DNA of 9,130 nt from DATDAH01 sp036525535 (GTDB lineage Bacteria; Actinomycetota; Acidimicrobiia; Acidimicrobiales; DATDAH01): assembly GCA_036525535.1 (NCBI GenBank), contig DATDAH010000375.1:1-9130 (forward strand), read 5' to 3'. Shown piece after piece: positions 1 to 6,759 of the stretch. The stretch's first letter is position 1; each line of letters opens with the position of its first letter. The position numbers and the translations under genes are program-made. Below the pieces are notes generated by a model. That model did no database searches and was not told where the DNA came from. It was given only the letters and a program-made list of their open reading frames with translations.

Positions 1-1224
1 CCGCCCGGGTTCGGCCCGGAGCCAGCGGACGCCGAAGAACACCTCGACCATCCAGTCGTGCTCGAAGGTCTCGACGCCCCAGGCGAGGCACTGGTCGAGC
101 CACCGCTCATAGGCCTCGGGCGTGGTGGGCACGGCGTAGGGCCCGTCGGTCACCACCGGCACCTCGCAGGCGATCGGCGCGTCGGACGAGAGGTGACGGA
201 TGTGGGCAACCAGGGGTGGGTGGCCGAGGCGGGCTCCCAGATCGGCGATGCCGTCGGGCAGGACGTCAGGACGCGACTCCCAGGCCACCATCGCCGACGG
301 CGGCACGACCCACTCGTCGGTGTCGAACGGCCGCAGGTCGACGTGGGGATAGAACCACGAGTCGAGCTGCACGCTGCCGAGGGGGACGCCCCGCTCGCGC
401 AGGTCGTCGACCGCGGCGACGACCGAGCCGGCCGGGTCGTGGCCCGGCTCGGTGCGGTACCAGTAGGCGGCGCCGTTGTCGGTCCAGTACGACGGACGGG
501 ATCCGAGGGCGTCGGGCCAGCGGCCTGGTCGCACCGTGCCGGCCCGTTCGAGCAGCAGGCGGCCCCACTCGTCGAGGCACGCCCGCGGTCCGTCGCCGGC
601 GAGGACCAGCAGCTCGGTCGCGAAGCCGGCGTCGACCCGTTCCAGGTCGCCGTGCCACCCGCAGCGGACGGTGCCACCGTTCAGTCCGATGGCCTGCTCG
701 TGGAAGGAGTCGATCGGCGCGACGAGGATCGTGCGGCCGTCGGGGGCGGCGAGCAGCAGGGGCCAGCCGGTGGGCGGCCGGTGGGGAAGGAGGAAGAACC
801 CGTCGAGGTCTGGGCCCGCCTGGCTGGGCAAGCCGAACTCGCAGTGCTGGAAGACAACGGCGCGGGTCCCTTCCGGCACGCCGCCGGCCAGCCGCTCGGC
901 GGGCGTGAAGACGGGCCAACCGACCGACGGCTCGTCGAATGCACCGGTGGCGAGGCCTGGCAGGTCGGTCGTGGCTTCGCTCCGGAACACGAGCATCGGG
1001 CGGTCGTCGTAGGCCCGGACCGAGCAGCGGACGGGGCCGTTGACGACGACGAGGGCGTGCGCCTCGCCCAGGTCGTCGGCCCAACCCGTCGACCCTGCGG
1101 GCGAGCCGGACGGCAGCTGGGTGGCGCTACCGGGGCCGAACCAGTCCGGTTCACCCCAGCCGATGCGGACCGTCCCGCCGTCGGACACGTCGACACCCAG
1201 CCCGTTCGCAGCCTCCAGGAGCAT
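1..1224 (-). CDS. GH36/GH31-like TIM-barrel glycoside hydrolase, C-terminus cut off by window edge
   Basis: The minus frame is open for 408 codons from ATG at 1224 to base 1 with no stop, so the C-terminus lies outside. The first ~235 residues resemble a beta-sandwich that precedes the barrel in alpha-galactosidase-like hydrolases. The barrel appears to begin near SYWTDNGAAYWY (245-256). It continues with a beta-strand motif SVQLDSWFYPH (284-294) and a second one, VETFEHDWM (384-392). D390 sits where clan GH-D enzymes carry the nucleophile Asp, so it is a candidate catalytic residue by analogy. There is no signal peptide, so the enzyme is probably cytoplasmic. An in-frame TGA lies a few codons upstream of the ATG, which makes this the only ATG start. 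No Shine-Dalgarno is visible, and translation may be coupled to osmC, whose stop is 28 bases upstream. Seen: the open frame and motifs. Inferred: the family. The substrate is unknown; an uncharacterised GH-D-like family is the alternative. Confidence 0.72.
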   Translation of the reverse strand, partial: MLLEAANGLGVDVSDGGTVRIGWGEPDWFGPGSATQLPSGSPAGSTGWADDLGEAHALVVVNGPVRCSVRAYDDRPMLVFRSEATTDLPGLATGAFDEPSVGWPVFTPAERLAGGVPEGTRAVVFQHCEFGLPSQAGPDLDGFFLLPHRPPTGWPLLLAAPDGRTILVAPIDSFHEQAIGLNGGTVRCGWHGDLERVDAGFATELLVLAGDGPRACLDEWGRLLLERAGTVRPGRWPDALGSRPSYWTDNGAAYWYRTEPGHDPAGSVVAAVDDLRERGVPLGSVQLDSWFYPHVDLRPFDTDEWVVPPSAMVAWESRPDVLPDGIADLGARLGHPPLVAHIRHLSSDAPIACEVPVVTDGPYAVPTTPEAYERWLDQCLAWGVETFEHDWMVEVFFGVRWLRAEPGR

Positions 1225-1252
1225 GGCCGGGCCGTCTCGCAGCGGGGGCGGC

Positions 1253-1678
1253 TCAGGCCAGCGTTGCGGTCAACGTGATCGTGGTGCCGGCCAGCGCTTG
1301 GCTGACCGGGCAACCGGACTTGGCCGATTCGGCGGCGGCAACGAAGTCGTCGGCCGTGATGCCGGGAACGGAGCCGCGGACGGTGAGGTGGATGCCGGTG
1401 ATGCCCTCGCCGGGCTGGAAGGTGACGTCGGCCCGCGTCTCGAGCGTGTCCGGGGGTGTCTCCGCCTTGGCCAGCGCACTCGACAGCGCCATGGAGAAGC
1501 AGGACGAGTGGGCGGCGCCGATGAGCTCTTCGGGGCTCGTACGGCCATCCGGATCGTTCGCCCGGGAGGCCCAGGTGACGTCGAAGCCGCCGAGGCCCGA
1601 AGAGTCGAGCTCGACGCGCCCAGCGCCATCGGTCAATGAGCCGTGCCACGTGGTGGTGGCCGTGCGGGTGGTCGCCAT
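1253..1678 (-). CDS. osmC: OsmC-family peroxiredoxin (organic hydroperoxide reductase)
   Basis: This 141-residue protein is full length for the OsmC/Ohr superfamily. The family is cytoplasmic and reduces organic hydroperoxides with a pair of cysteines. The first Cys (C60) lies in the motif PEELIGAAHSSCF (49-61) and the second (C123) in SGCPVSQAL (121-129), which is the OsmC spacing. Glu51 and Arg39 are placed like the conserved active-site Glu and Arg of the family. The N-terminus (TTTWHGSLTDGAGRVELDSSG) and the end (TITLTATLA) match the OsmC subgroup better than Ohr. The ATG at 1678 has a clear Shine-Dalgarno upstream. The gene is the first of a likely two-gene unit with the hydrolase gene downstream and is divergent from the neocarzinostatin-like gene. 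In other bacteria osmC genes answer to osmotic or oxidative stress; no specific operator could be recognised here. Confidence 0.93.
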   Translation of the reverse strand: MATTRTATTTWHGSLTDGAGRVELDSSGLGGFDVTWASRANDPDGRTSPEELIGAAHSSCFSMALSSALAKAETPPDTLETRADVTFQPGEGITGIHLTVRGSVPGITADDFVAAAESAKSGCPVSQALAGTTITLTATLA

Positions 1679-1685
1679 GGTGCAT

Positions 1686-1691
1686 CTCCTT
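1686..1691 (-). promoter_or_regulatory. Shine-Dalgarno of osmC
   Basis: The minus strand reads AAGGAG seven bases before the ATG at 1678. This supports that ATG as the start. Confidence 0.8.
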
Positions 1692-1714
1692 CGCCGGGTC
1701 GGGTGAGTTCGTCC

Positions 1715-1745
1715 ACCGTAGGGGCACTGCGACGTCGGTGAACAA
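1715..1745 (-). promoter_or_regulatory. Possible osmC promoter
   Basis: On the minus strand TACGGT (1720-1715) fits the TAnnnT form of an actinobacterial -10 box. TTGTTC (1745-1740) is a possible -35 box at a 19-base spacing. A better -35 word, TTGACG (1757-1752), is 31 bases away and too far for this -10. The 5' leader to the ATG would be short. This is motif reading only. Confidence 0.3.
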
Positions 1746-1941
1746 GGAACCCGTCAAGCGCGATGCTCGTGGGGCCGATGGCGAACCACCTGGGCGCGGC
1801 ATCCGGTCGGAGATTCCTCCCGCGGCCGGGGAACCATTCCGCACTTCGGATCGTCACAACGGGTCACGGGCGCCGGCGTCCGGGGGGAGAGCATCGTGGA
1901 CAACCGTGTCGCAGGTCCGTCATCGACCGGGAGTGGAGCCC

Positions 1942-1955
1942 TAGGGTCTCGCACC
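1942..1955 (+). promoter_or_regulatory. Possible -10 box for a leaderless transcript
   Basis: TAGGGT at 1942-1947 ends eight bases before the GTG at 1956, the spacing expected if transcription starts at or next to the start codon. There is no Shine-Dalgarno at a suitable distance from that GTG. No convincing -35 box is seen. Leaderless mRNAs are common in actinobacteria, so the arrangement is plausible but unproved. Confidence 0.35.
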
Positions 1956-3632
1956 GTGAAGGGAAGGGGGGTGCTCCTGCTGGTCGCGCTCCTGTTGGTG
2001 GCCGGCTGGCCGGCCGCAAGCGGCGCCCAGGAGGACCCGGCGACGACCGACCCCACGGTGCCGGACACGACGGTGCCCGACCCCGCGCCCACCGACACGA
2101 CCTTGGCCCCGGCGACCACGTTGGCCGAGGAGCCGCCGGCGCCGGAACCGGACGCACCCGAGGATCCCGTCGTCGACACCACGGTCGACCCGGGGCCGCC
2201 CGCGACCGAGGGCGGGCCGCGCACCCTGACCGTCACTCCCCACAACAACCTCGTCCACGGCCAGACCGTCGTGGTCCGGGGCCGCGGGTGGCGGCCCCGC
2301 GACGGTGGCCAGGGGGCGGCGCAGTGCATCTCGGGCATCGCCAGCACCGCGGGCTGTGGACGGATCGAGTTCGCCCCGACGGACGCGGCCGGCAACTTCC
2401 GCCTCGAGTACGAGGTCGTGGTGATGCTGGAGACCAGCGAGGGGACCTTCGACTGCCGTGTCGAGGTGTGCGTCATCGGCTCGAACAACAGCCCGTCGGT
2501 CACCGGCTCTCGGTTCGTGGAGCTGAACTTCGACCCGGCCGGGCCCGACCCCGTGCGCCGCACGGTCACGATCGACCCCGACAGTGGACTGGTCGATCAT
2601 CAGCAGGTGCAGGTGAGCGGTGACGACTTCACCACCGACCCCCGGTGGGGTGGCTACGCCGAGCTCCTCCAGTGCCGGCTGCCGGCCGAGGGGTACGACG
2701 ACTGCGACACCGGCGGGTACGAGTTCGGCGAGGTCGACACCGACGGCCACCTCGACACGCCGTTCCGGGTCGAGACGATCCTGCGTCTGGAGGGTGAGGC
2801 CACCCATGACTGCCGCACGGGCGGCTGCGTCCTCTCGGTCCGGGACAACGGGGAAGGCTTCGCCGAGGGCGCGCAGGCGGCGCTCGACTTCGACCCCGCC
2901 GGCCCGTTGGCCCCGCCGCCGACCGTGACCGTCACGCCGTCGACCGGGTTGGCCGACGGCGACATCGTCGAGGTCGACGGCGCGGGCTGGCGGCCGAACA
3001 ACTTCGTCGCCGTGCTGCAGTGCCGGTCCGCGGCCACCGACTTCGGGGGCTGCGACATGAATTCGTTCGGGTACACCCAGACCGACGAGGATGGTGCGTT
3101 CGACCTCCGTCGGGGCGTGGCCGCCACCTTCCGGGTGTCACGAGGCCGCCTCGACTGCCGGATCCGGTCGTGCTCGCTGTTCGTGTTCGGGGAGGAGGAC
3201 TTCGATGACCTCGGCGCCGCGGTCCGGGCCCCCCTCGAGTTCGACGAGAGCCGACCGCTGATCGAGCCCCGGTTCCGGACCGGTGACCTCGCCGGCCTGC
3301 ACGGCGGCGACCGGGTGCGGGTCTCGGGCACCGGGGGACGCCCCGACGGCACCGTGGTCCTCATGCAGTGCGCGGCCAACGCCACTGACGTCGGCGGTTG
3401 CGCCCGGCGGACCAAGCACTACGTCCACTCGCACTTCGACGGGACAGGCCGCGAGGGTGGGCCGGCCGCCGGCGTGGCGTGGAACGCCCGCCCTCGCCTG
3501 CGCCAGTTCCTCCACTTGTCCGACGGACGGTTCGTCAACTGCGCGGTGAGCCCGTGCGCCCTCGTCGCCATGGACCTGGGGGCCGATCTGGACCGCTCGG
3601 ACCGGATCGCCACCGACTTCGAGCGCCGATGA
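1956..3632 (+). CDS. Secreted protein with four tandem neocarzinostatin-like domains
   Basis: The product has 558 residues. A basic start (KGRG) and hydrophobic core to ~20, then ASGA before QED, form a Sec signal peptide with likely cleavage after A24. Residues 25-88 are a Pro/Thr/Asp/Glu linker of the kind that spans a cell wall. Four Ig-fold domains follow, at about 88-194, 200-314, 322-430 and 436-556. The third opens VTVTPSTGLADGDIVEVDGAGW, very like the enediyne apoprotein neocarzinostatin. Each domain has two cysteine pairs with identical spacing, C-x9-C and C-x4-C: 124/134 and 167/172; 240/250 and 286/291; 356/366 and 401/406; 472/482 and 529/534. These match the two disulfides of neocarzinostatin, and I see no other cysteine. 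There is no C-terminal membrane segment or sorting signal. The GTG at 1956 is preferred over one at 1896, because the 60 bases between use many rare A/T-ending codons. Family membership is firm. Function is not: ligand binding, protection or a surface role are all possible. Confidence 0.85.
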   Translation: MKGRGVLLLVALLLVAGWPAASGAQEDPATTDPTVPDTTVPDPAPTDTTLAPATTLAEEPPAPEPDAPEDPVVDTTVDPGPPATEGGPRTLTVTPHNNLVHGQTVVVRGRGWRPRDGGQGAAQCISGIASTAGCGRIEFAPTDAAGNFRLEYEVVVMLETSEGTFDCRVEVCVIGSNNSPSVTGSRFVELNFDPAGPDPVRRTVTIDPDSGLVDHQQVQVSGDDFTTDPRWGGYAELLQCRLPAEGYDDCDTGGYEFGEVDTDGHLDTPFRVETILRLEGEATHDCRTGGCVLSVRDNGEGFAEGAQAALDFDPAGPLAPPPTVTVTPSTGLADGDIVEVDGAGWRPNNFVAVLQCRSAATDFGGCDMNSFGYTQTDEDGAFDLRRGVAATFRVSRGRLDCRIRSCSLFVFGEEDFDDLGAAVRAPLEFDESRPLIEPRFRTGDLAGLHGGDRVRVSGTGGRPDGTVVLMQCAANATDVGGCARRTKHYVHSHFDGTGREGGPAAGVAWNARPRLRQFLHLSDGRFVNCAVSPCALVAMDLGADLDRSDRIATDFERR

Positions 3633-3776
3633 CCAACCGCGGCCCCAGCCGGCACGGTGGCGCCGATTCTCGGCCGACGCCCACCTCCGCTGGGTGACCG
3701 TGGGGCGGGAGCGTGTAGGCCGGTCGTGAACGATTGCGGTCGCTGTCCGTCCCGCTCGACGACCCCACACCGCTGA

Positions 3777-3805
3777 CCGCTCCCACCCCCGGTGGGTGGG
3801 AGCGG
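3777..3805. terminator. Convergent bidirectional terminator hairpin
   Basis: A perfect 12-bp stem (CCGCTCCCACCC at 3777-3788 with GGGTGGGAGCGG at 3794-3805) closes a 5-base loop. It lies between two convergent genes, 145 bases after the stop at 3632 and just beyond the stop at 3811-3813 of the minus gene. There is no T-run on either side, as is usual for high-GC actinobacterial terminators. The remaining bases of 3633-3810 show nothing else. Confidence 0.75.
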
Positions 3806-3810
3806 CTCGC

Positions 3811-6588
3811 TCAGTGGGTGATGGACGCGTCGTCGATTTGCGCGCACACCCCGACGGGCGAGCTGATCGTGTAGGCCTCGACATCGAGGGTCGACGATCC
3901 CGGCGCGACCGGTGTGTAGGCCGCCGTCACCAGTTGCCACGACGAGGTCAGCGTCACCGACGTCGAGATCGACCCCTGGTTCACGCCGCCCGCGAACTCA
4001 CGCACGCGCACCCTGAAGGTGAGCCCGGGGGTGTCCGAGCGAGCCCAGACGCCCACGGTGTAGGCACCGGCCTGGGTGGTGGTCACCCAGTTCGGCTTGT
4101 CGTTGATCCCGCAGTTCCCACCGGCCACGGTGTTCGAGACCTGCACGGCCCAACCGCCCGAGTGCCCGCCCGCGACCCGGCTCAGCGTGTTGGCCGCCGC
4201 GTCGCCGGTCCAACCCGACGTGTCCACTTCGAACCCTGGGTTTCCGACCAGGTTGACCGCCGGTGGCAGCACGGTCCAGGTCCGCTCCGCCGGGCTGGCG
4301 TCGACGTTGAGCGAGTTGTCGACAGCGGCGACTTGGAAGGTGTGCGAGGTGGCGTCCAGGCCCGAGTAGCTCGCCGGTGAGGTGCACGGGGCGAAAGCAG
4401 CGCCGTCGAGGCTGCACTGGAACGTCCCCGGCTCAGTGGACGAGAAGGTGAAGGTGGCCGACGTGTCCGTCACCGAACCCGACGGACCCGAGTCGATGAC
4501 CGTGTCGGGCGGGGTCGTGTCGGGCGGGGGGCCGTGGGTGATGGATGCGTCGTCAGCCTGGAAGCACACGCCGACGGGCGAGTTGGCCGTGAAGGCCTCG
4601 ACGTCGAGGTTCGACGACCCCGGCGCGACGGGGATGTAGTTGGCCGTCAGCTGTTGCCACGACGAGGTCAGCGCCATCGTCGGTGAGACGGTTCCCTGCT
4701 GTACGCCGCCCGCGAACTCACGGACGCGCAGCCTGAGCGTGAGCCCGGGGGTGTCCGATCGGGCCCAGATGCTCACGGCGTAGCTGCCGGCCTCGGTGAG
4801 GCCCACCCAGTTCGGCTGGTCGTTGAGCCCGCAGGTTCCACCGGCAACGGTGTTCGAGATCTCGGCGGCCCAGCCGCCCGAGTGCCCGCCCGCGACCCGG
4901 CTCAGCGTGTTGCCCGCCGCGTCGCCCGTCCAACCGGACGTGTCCACCTCGAAGCCCGGGTTTCCGACCAGGTTGCCGTCGGCGGACTGCACGGTCCATG
5001 TCCTCACCGCTGGGGTGAAGTCCACGTTGAGCGAGGGGTCGCTGGCGACCACTTGGAAGGTGTGCGCGCCGAGGGCCAGGTCGGCGTAGCTCGTCGGTGA
5101 GGTGCAGGGGGCGAAAGCGGCGCTGTCCAGGCGGCACTGGAACGCCCCGGCTTCGGTGGAGGAGAAGCTGAACGTGGCCGACGTGGCCGTCACCGAGCCC
5201 GACGGGCCCGCGGTGATGGTCGTGTTGGGCCGGGTCGTGTCCGGCGGGGAGGCGACGTCGAGGGGGGCGAAGCCGATCCCGTCGTGGGGTTCGTGCCCGA
5301 ACTCGGTGCCGTCGCTGCCCACCCAGAGCCCTTGTGGGGTGGGGTAGAGGACCATCGTGCCGTGGTTGCGGGACTTGGTCGGGTTCCAGGGCAACGCCAC
5401 GCCGGTCGTCGGGTTGAGGGCGCCGATGCCCGGGCGGGAGACCGCGCCGGGACCGGCGGAGTCGCGGCCCTGGGGGTTGTCGAGCCAGCGCTGGTGGCCG
5501 CCGACATACACCGCCACTCCGGTGATCGCCACGCTGTAGAGGGTGTCGCCGCCGGTCCAGTTGATCCAGGTGGGCGCGGCGTTGGCGCTGACATTGGCGG
5601 TCTCGAACCGGGCCGCGGCGTCACAGACCCCGTTGGTGCCGGTCGGCCCGCCGGTGGCCACGACCACGAAGTAGGTGCCGTCAGGGGAGAAGTCCACGCC
5701 TTGGGCGCTTTCCAGCCGGCTGCCGCCCGCCGCGCAGGTCACATCGAAACGGGGGGCGTGCCAGGTGCTCAGGGTGGCGGTGGCGCCAAGGTTGAGCATG
5801 AAGGCCCGCCGGCGACCCTGGCCGTTGACCGTGGCGAAGTTGCCGGTGGCCACCAGCCGGGTGCCGTTGGGGGACACCGCGATGTGTCGGACCCGGGTCT
5901 CGTCGCCCGGATTGACCACCCCGGCCACGGTGACGTTGATGGTGCCGAGGTTGGCGCCCGTGGTCGGGTTCACCGCCCGCACATGCCCGGTGAAGTTCCC
6001 CGCGGCGATGAGCGAACCGTTGGCCAGCTTGATGTCAGAGACCGTGCGCATGTTCCCCGGCAGGAAGGTCGGGTCGATCCGGTTGTTGACCAGGTCGTAC
6101 TTGACCAGACCCCGGCGGGTGATGTCGTTGACCGTCGAGAAGGCGCCGGCGATGTACAGCGCCGTTCCATCGGCGGTGGCCTCGATGCCACCGACCCGCC
6201 CGTTGAAGGCGAGGTTGAGCGGGGAGATGACCCCGGTCTCGCGGTCGAAGGCGACGAAGTTCTGCCTGGCGTAGGTGGTCGTCCGGGCCCAGTCCTGGAC
6301 CTGGTTGAACAGGCCACCGGCATACACCGTGTTGCCGACCTGAGCGAAGGCGCGGATGTCCTCCCCCGCGGTCCCCATGATGATGTGGGGGGTGGTGTCG
6401 GACGGGTTCTCCGACACCACCGCCGGCTGAGCGATCGCAGCCTGCGCCGGCGGCAGCGTGATCCCGACGGCCAGCGCGACCGAACACAGCGCGATGGCGC
6501 CGGCCGCCGCCTTCCTGAAGATCCTCGCTCGCGGGCGGGCCGAGCCCGAACGCGCGGCCGACTCGGCCGACTCCGTGGTTACCGCCAT
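3811..6588 (-). CDS. Secreted beta-propeller protein with duplicated Ig-like plus CBM-like modules
   Basis: The product has 925 residues. A long basic N-terminus is followed by a hydrophobic core (27-45) and AQA before AIA, giving a Sec-type signal with likely cleavage after A50. Residues ~60-445 form repeated beta-propeller blades of the delta-60/NHL-like kind: NTVYAGGLFNQV, TALYIAGAFSTVND, GSLIAAGNFTG, TRLVATGNFATVNG, VAVYVGGHQRW. The tail is a module present twice (446-685 and 686-925). It has an Ig-like domain with FQC(x9)C cysteines (485/495; 725/735), then a jelly-roll of CBM4/9 type starting NLVGNPGFEVDTSGW, with a Cys pair at 586/675 and 826/915. A role in envelope or extracellular polysaccharide binding is inference; no catalytic residues are recognised. 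There is no membrane anchor. The ATG at 6588 has a GAGGGG Shine-Dalgarno eight bases upstream. The gene stands alone, convergent with the neocarzinostatin-like gene and divergent from the antiporter gene. Confidence 0.85.
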   Translation of the reverse strand: MAVTTESAESAARSGSARPRARIFRKAAAGAIALCSVALAVGITLPPAQAAIAQPAVVSENPSDTTPHIIMGTAGEDIRAFAQVGNTVYAGGLFNQVQDWARTTTYARQNFVAFDRETGVISPLNLAFNGRVGGIEATADGTALYIAGAFSTVNDITRRGLVKYDLVNNRIDPTFLPGNMRTVSDIKLANGSLIAAGNFTGHVRAVNPTTGANLGTINVTVAGVVNPGDETRVRHIAVSPNGTRLVATGNFATVNGQGRRRAFMLNLGATATLSTWHAPRFDVTCAAGGSRLESAQGVDFSPDGTYFVVVATGGPTGTNGVCDAAARFETANVSANAAPTWINWTGGDTLYSVAITGVAVYVGGHQRWLDNPQGRDSAGPGAVSRPGIGALNPTTGVALPWNPTKSRNHGTMVLYPTPQGLWVGSDGTEFGHEPHDGIGFAPLDVASPPDTTRPNTTITAGPSGSVTATSATFSFSSTEAGAFQCRLDSAAFAPCTSPTSYADLALGAHTFQVVASDPSLNVDFTPAVRTWTVQSADGNLVGNPGFEVDTSGWTGDAAGNTLSRVAGGHSGGWAAEISNTVAGGTCGLNDQPNWVGLTEAGSYAVSIWARSDTPGLTLRLRVREFAGGVQQGTVSPTMALTSSWQQLTANYIPVAPGSSNLDVEAFTANSPVGVCFQADDASITHGPPPDTTPPDTVIDSGPSGSVTDTSATFTFSSTEPGTFQCSLDGAAFAPCTSPASYSGLDATSHTFQVAAVDNSLNVDASPAERTWTVLPPAVNLVGNPGFEVDTSGWTGDAAANTLSRVAGGHSGGWAVQVSNTVAGGNCGINDKPNWVTTTQAGAYTVGVWARSDTPGLTFRVRVREFAGGVNQGSISTSVTLTSSWQLVTAAYTPVAPGSSTLDVEAYTISSPVGVCAQIDDASITH
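3814..4533 (-). repeat. 720-bp in-gene direct repeat, copy encoding residues 686-925
   Basis: This copy aligns with 4534-5253 without a gap at an offset of exactly 720 bases (240 codons). By hand alignment the encoded modules are about 73% identical. Conservation is highest over the start of the CBM-like domain. Bases 4154-4192 are identical to 4874-4912 over 39 positions, synonymous sites included. Unit boundaries are set at the last sense codon and could be shifted. Confidence 0.9.
4534..5253 (-). repeat. 720-bp in-gene direct repeat, copy encoding residues 446-685
   Basis: This is the upstream (N-terminal) partner of the repeat at 3814-4533, directly adjoining it. The Ig-like parts have diverged more than the CBM-like parts. 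The linker before this copy (ASPPDTTRPNTT) differs from that before the other copy (GPPPDTTPPDTV). Confidence 0.9.
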
Positions 6589-6596
6589 CGAAAATG

Positions 6597-6602
6597 CCCC
6601 TC
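6597..6602 (-). promoter_or_regulatory. Shine-Dalgarno of the propeller gene
   Basis: The minus strand reads GAGGGG eight bases before the ATG at 6588, within a longer purine run (GGGAGAGGGG). This supports that start. Confidence 0.75.
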
Positions 6603-6608
6603 TCCCTT

Positions 6609-6625
6609 GGAACCCCGTCGGTTCC
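6609..6625. other. Hairpin next to the propeller gene Shine-Dalgarno
   Basis: GGAACC (6609-6614) and GGTTCC (6620-6625) form a 6-bp stem with a 5-base loop. In the minus-strand mRNA it would sit six bases upstream of the GAGGGG site, so it could affect ribosome access. A stem this short could occur by chance. Confidence 0.4.
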
Positions 6626-6641
6626 CCAATGATTCGCCGCC

Positions 6642-6670
6642 ACTACAAGTACCACGCTCGGAACCCAGAA
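6642..6670 (-). promoter_or_regulatory. Possible promoter of the propeller gene
   Basis: On the minus strand TTCTGG (6670-6665) and TGTAGT (6647-6642) are separated by 17 bases, a fair -35/-10 arrangement. The arms of an imperfect inverted repeat (6647-6657 and 6681-6691) lie on either side of the -35 word. Motif reading only. Confidence 0.25.
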
Positions 6671-6691
6671 GCACCACCCAGCGCGGTACTT
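6647..6691. repeat. Imperfect inverted repeat, 10 of 11 positions, 23-base spacer
   Basis: The left arm AAGTACCACGC (6647-6657) is matched at 10 of 11 positions by the reverse complement of GCGCGGTACTT (6681-6691). A second, overlapping inverted repeat, CAGAAG (6666-6671) with CTTCTG (6689-6694), shares bases with the right arm, so the two pairings exclude each other. It could be an operator at the propeller promoter or a leader structure. Confidence 0.45.
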
Positions 6692-6737
6692 CTGCTCGAG
6701 TCATGGCCCTCGATTCACTTGTCGTCCCAGCGTGCCA

Positions 6738-6753
6738 GCCGGGGTGACCCGGC
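6738..6753. other. GC-rich hairpin
   Basis: GCCGGG (6738-6743) and CCCGGC (6748-6753) close a GTGA tetraloop. It lies mid-intergenic with no T-run, and its role is unknown. Confidence 0.4.
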
Positions 6754-6759
6754 GCCATA

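Noticed and set aside
58..1278. A 406-codon plus-strand open frame opposite the hydrolase gene
   Set aside because: It is the complement of a better minus-strand frame with recognisable hydrolase motifs. Its translation is low-complexity Gly/Arg/Val/Asp-rich, typical of antisense frames in high-GC DNA.
681..1844. A 387-codon minus-strand open frame crossing osmC and the hydrolase start
   Set aside because: It overlaps two recognised genes in another frame and its translation is Arg/Ser/Pro-rich with no domain.
1956..3632. Evidence of an enediyne antibiotic cluster
   Set aside because: Only the apoprotein-like fold is present. None of the flanking genes encodes a PKS, a tailoring enzyme or a typical resistance protein.
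3814..5253. The long direct repeat as a mobile element or CRISPR array
   Set aside because: The repeats are protein-coding and in frame, adjoin directly, have no terminal inverted repeats or spacers, and encode complete Ig-like and CBM-like domains.
5284..6747. A 487-codon plus-strand open frame opposite the propeller domain
   Set aside because: It is the antisense of a gene with signal peptide and propeller blades. The sequence is Gly/Asp/Val/Arg-rich shadow coding with no domain.
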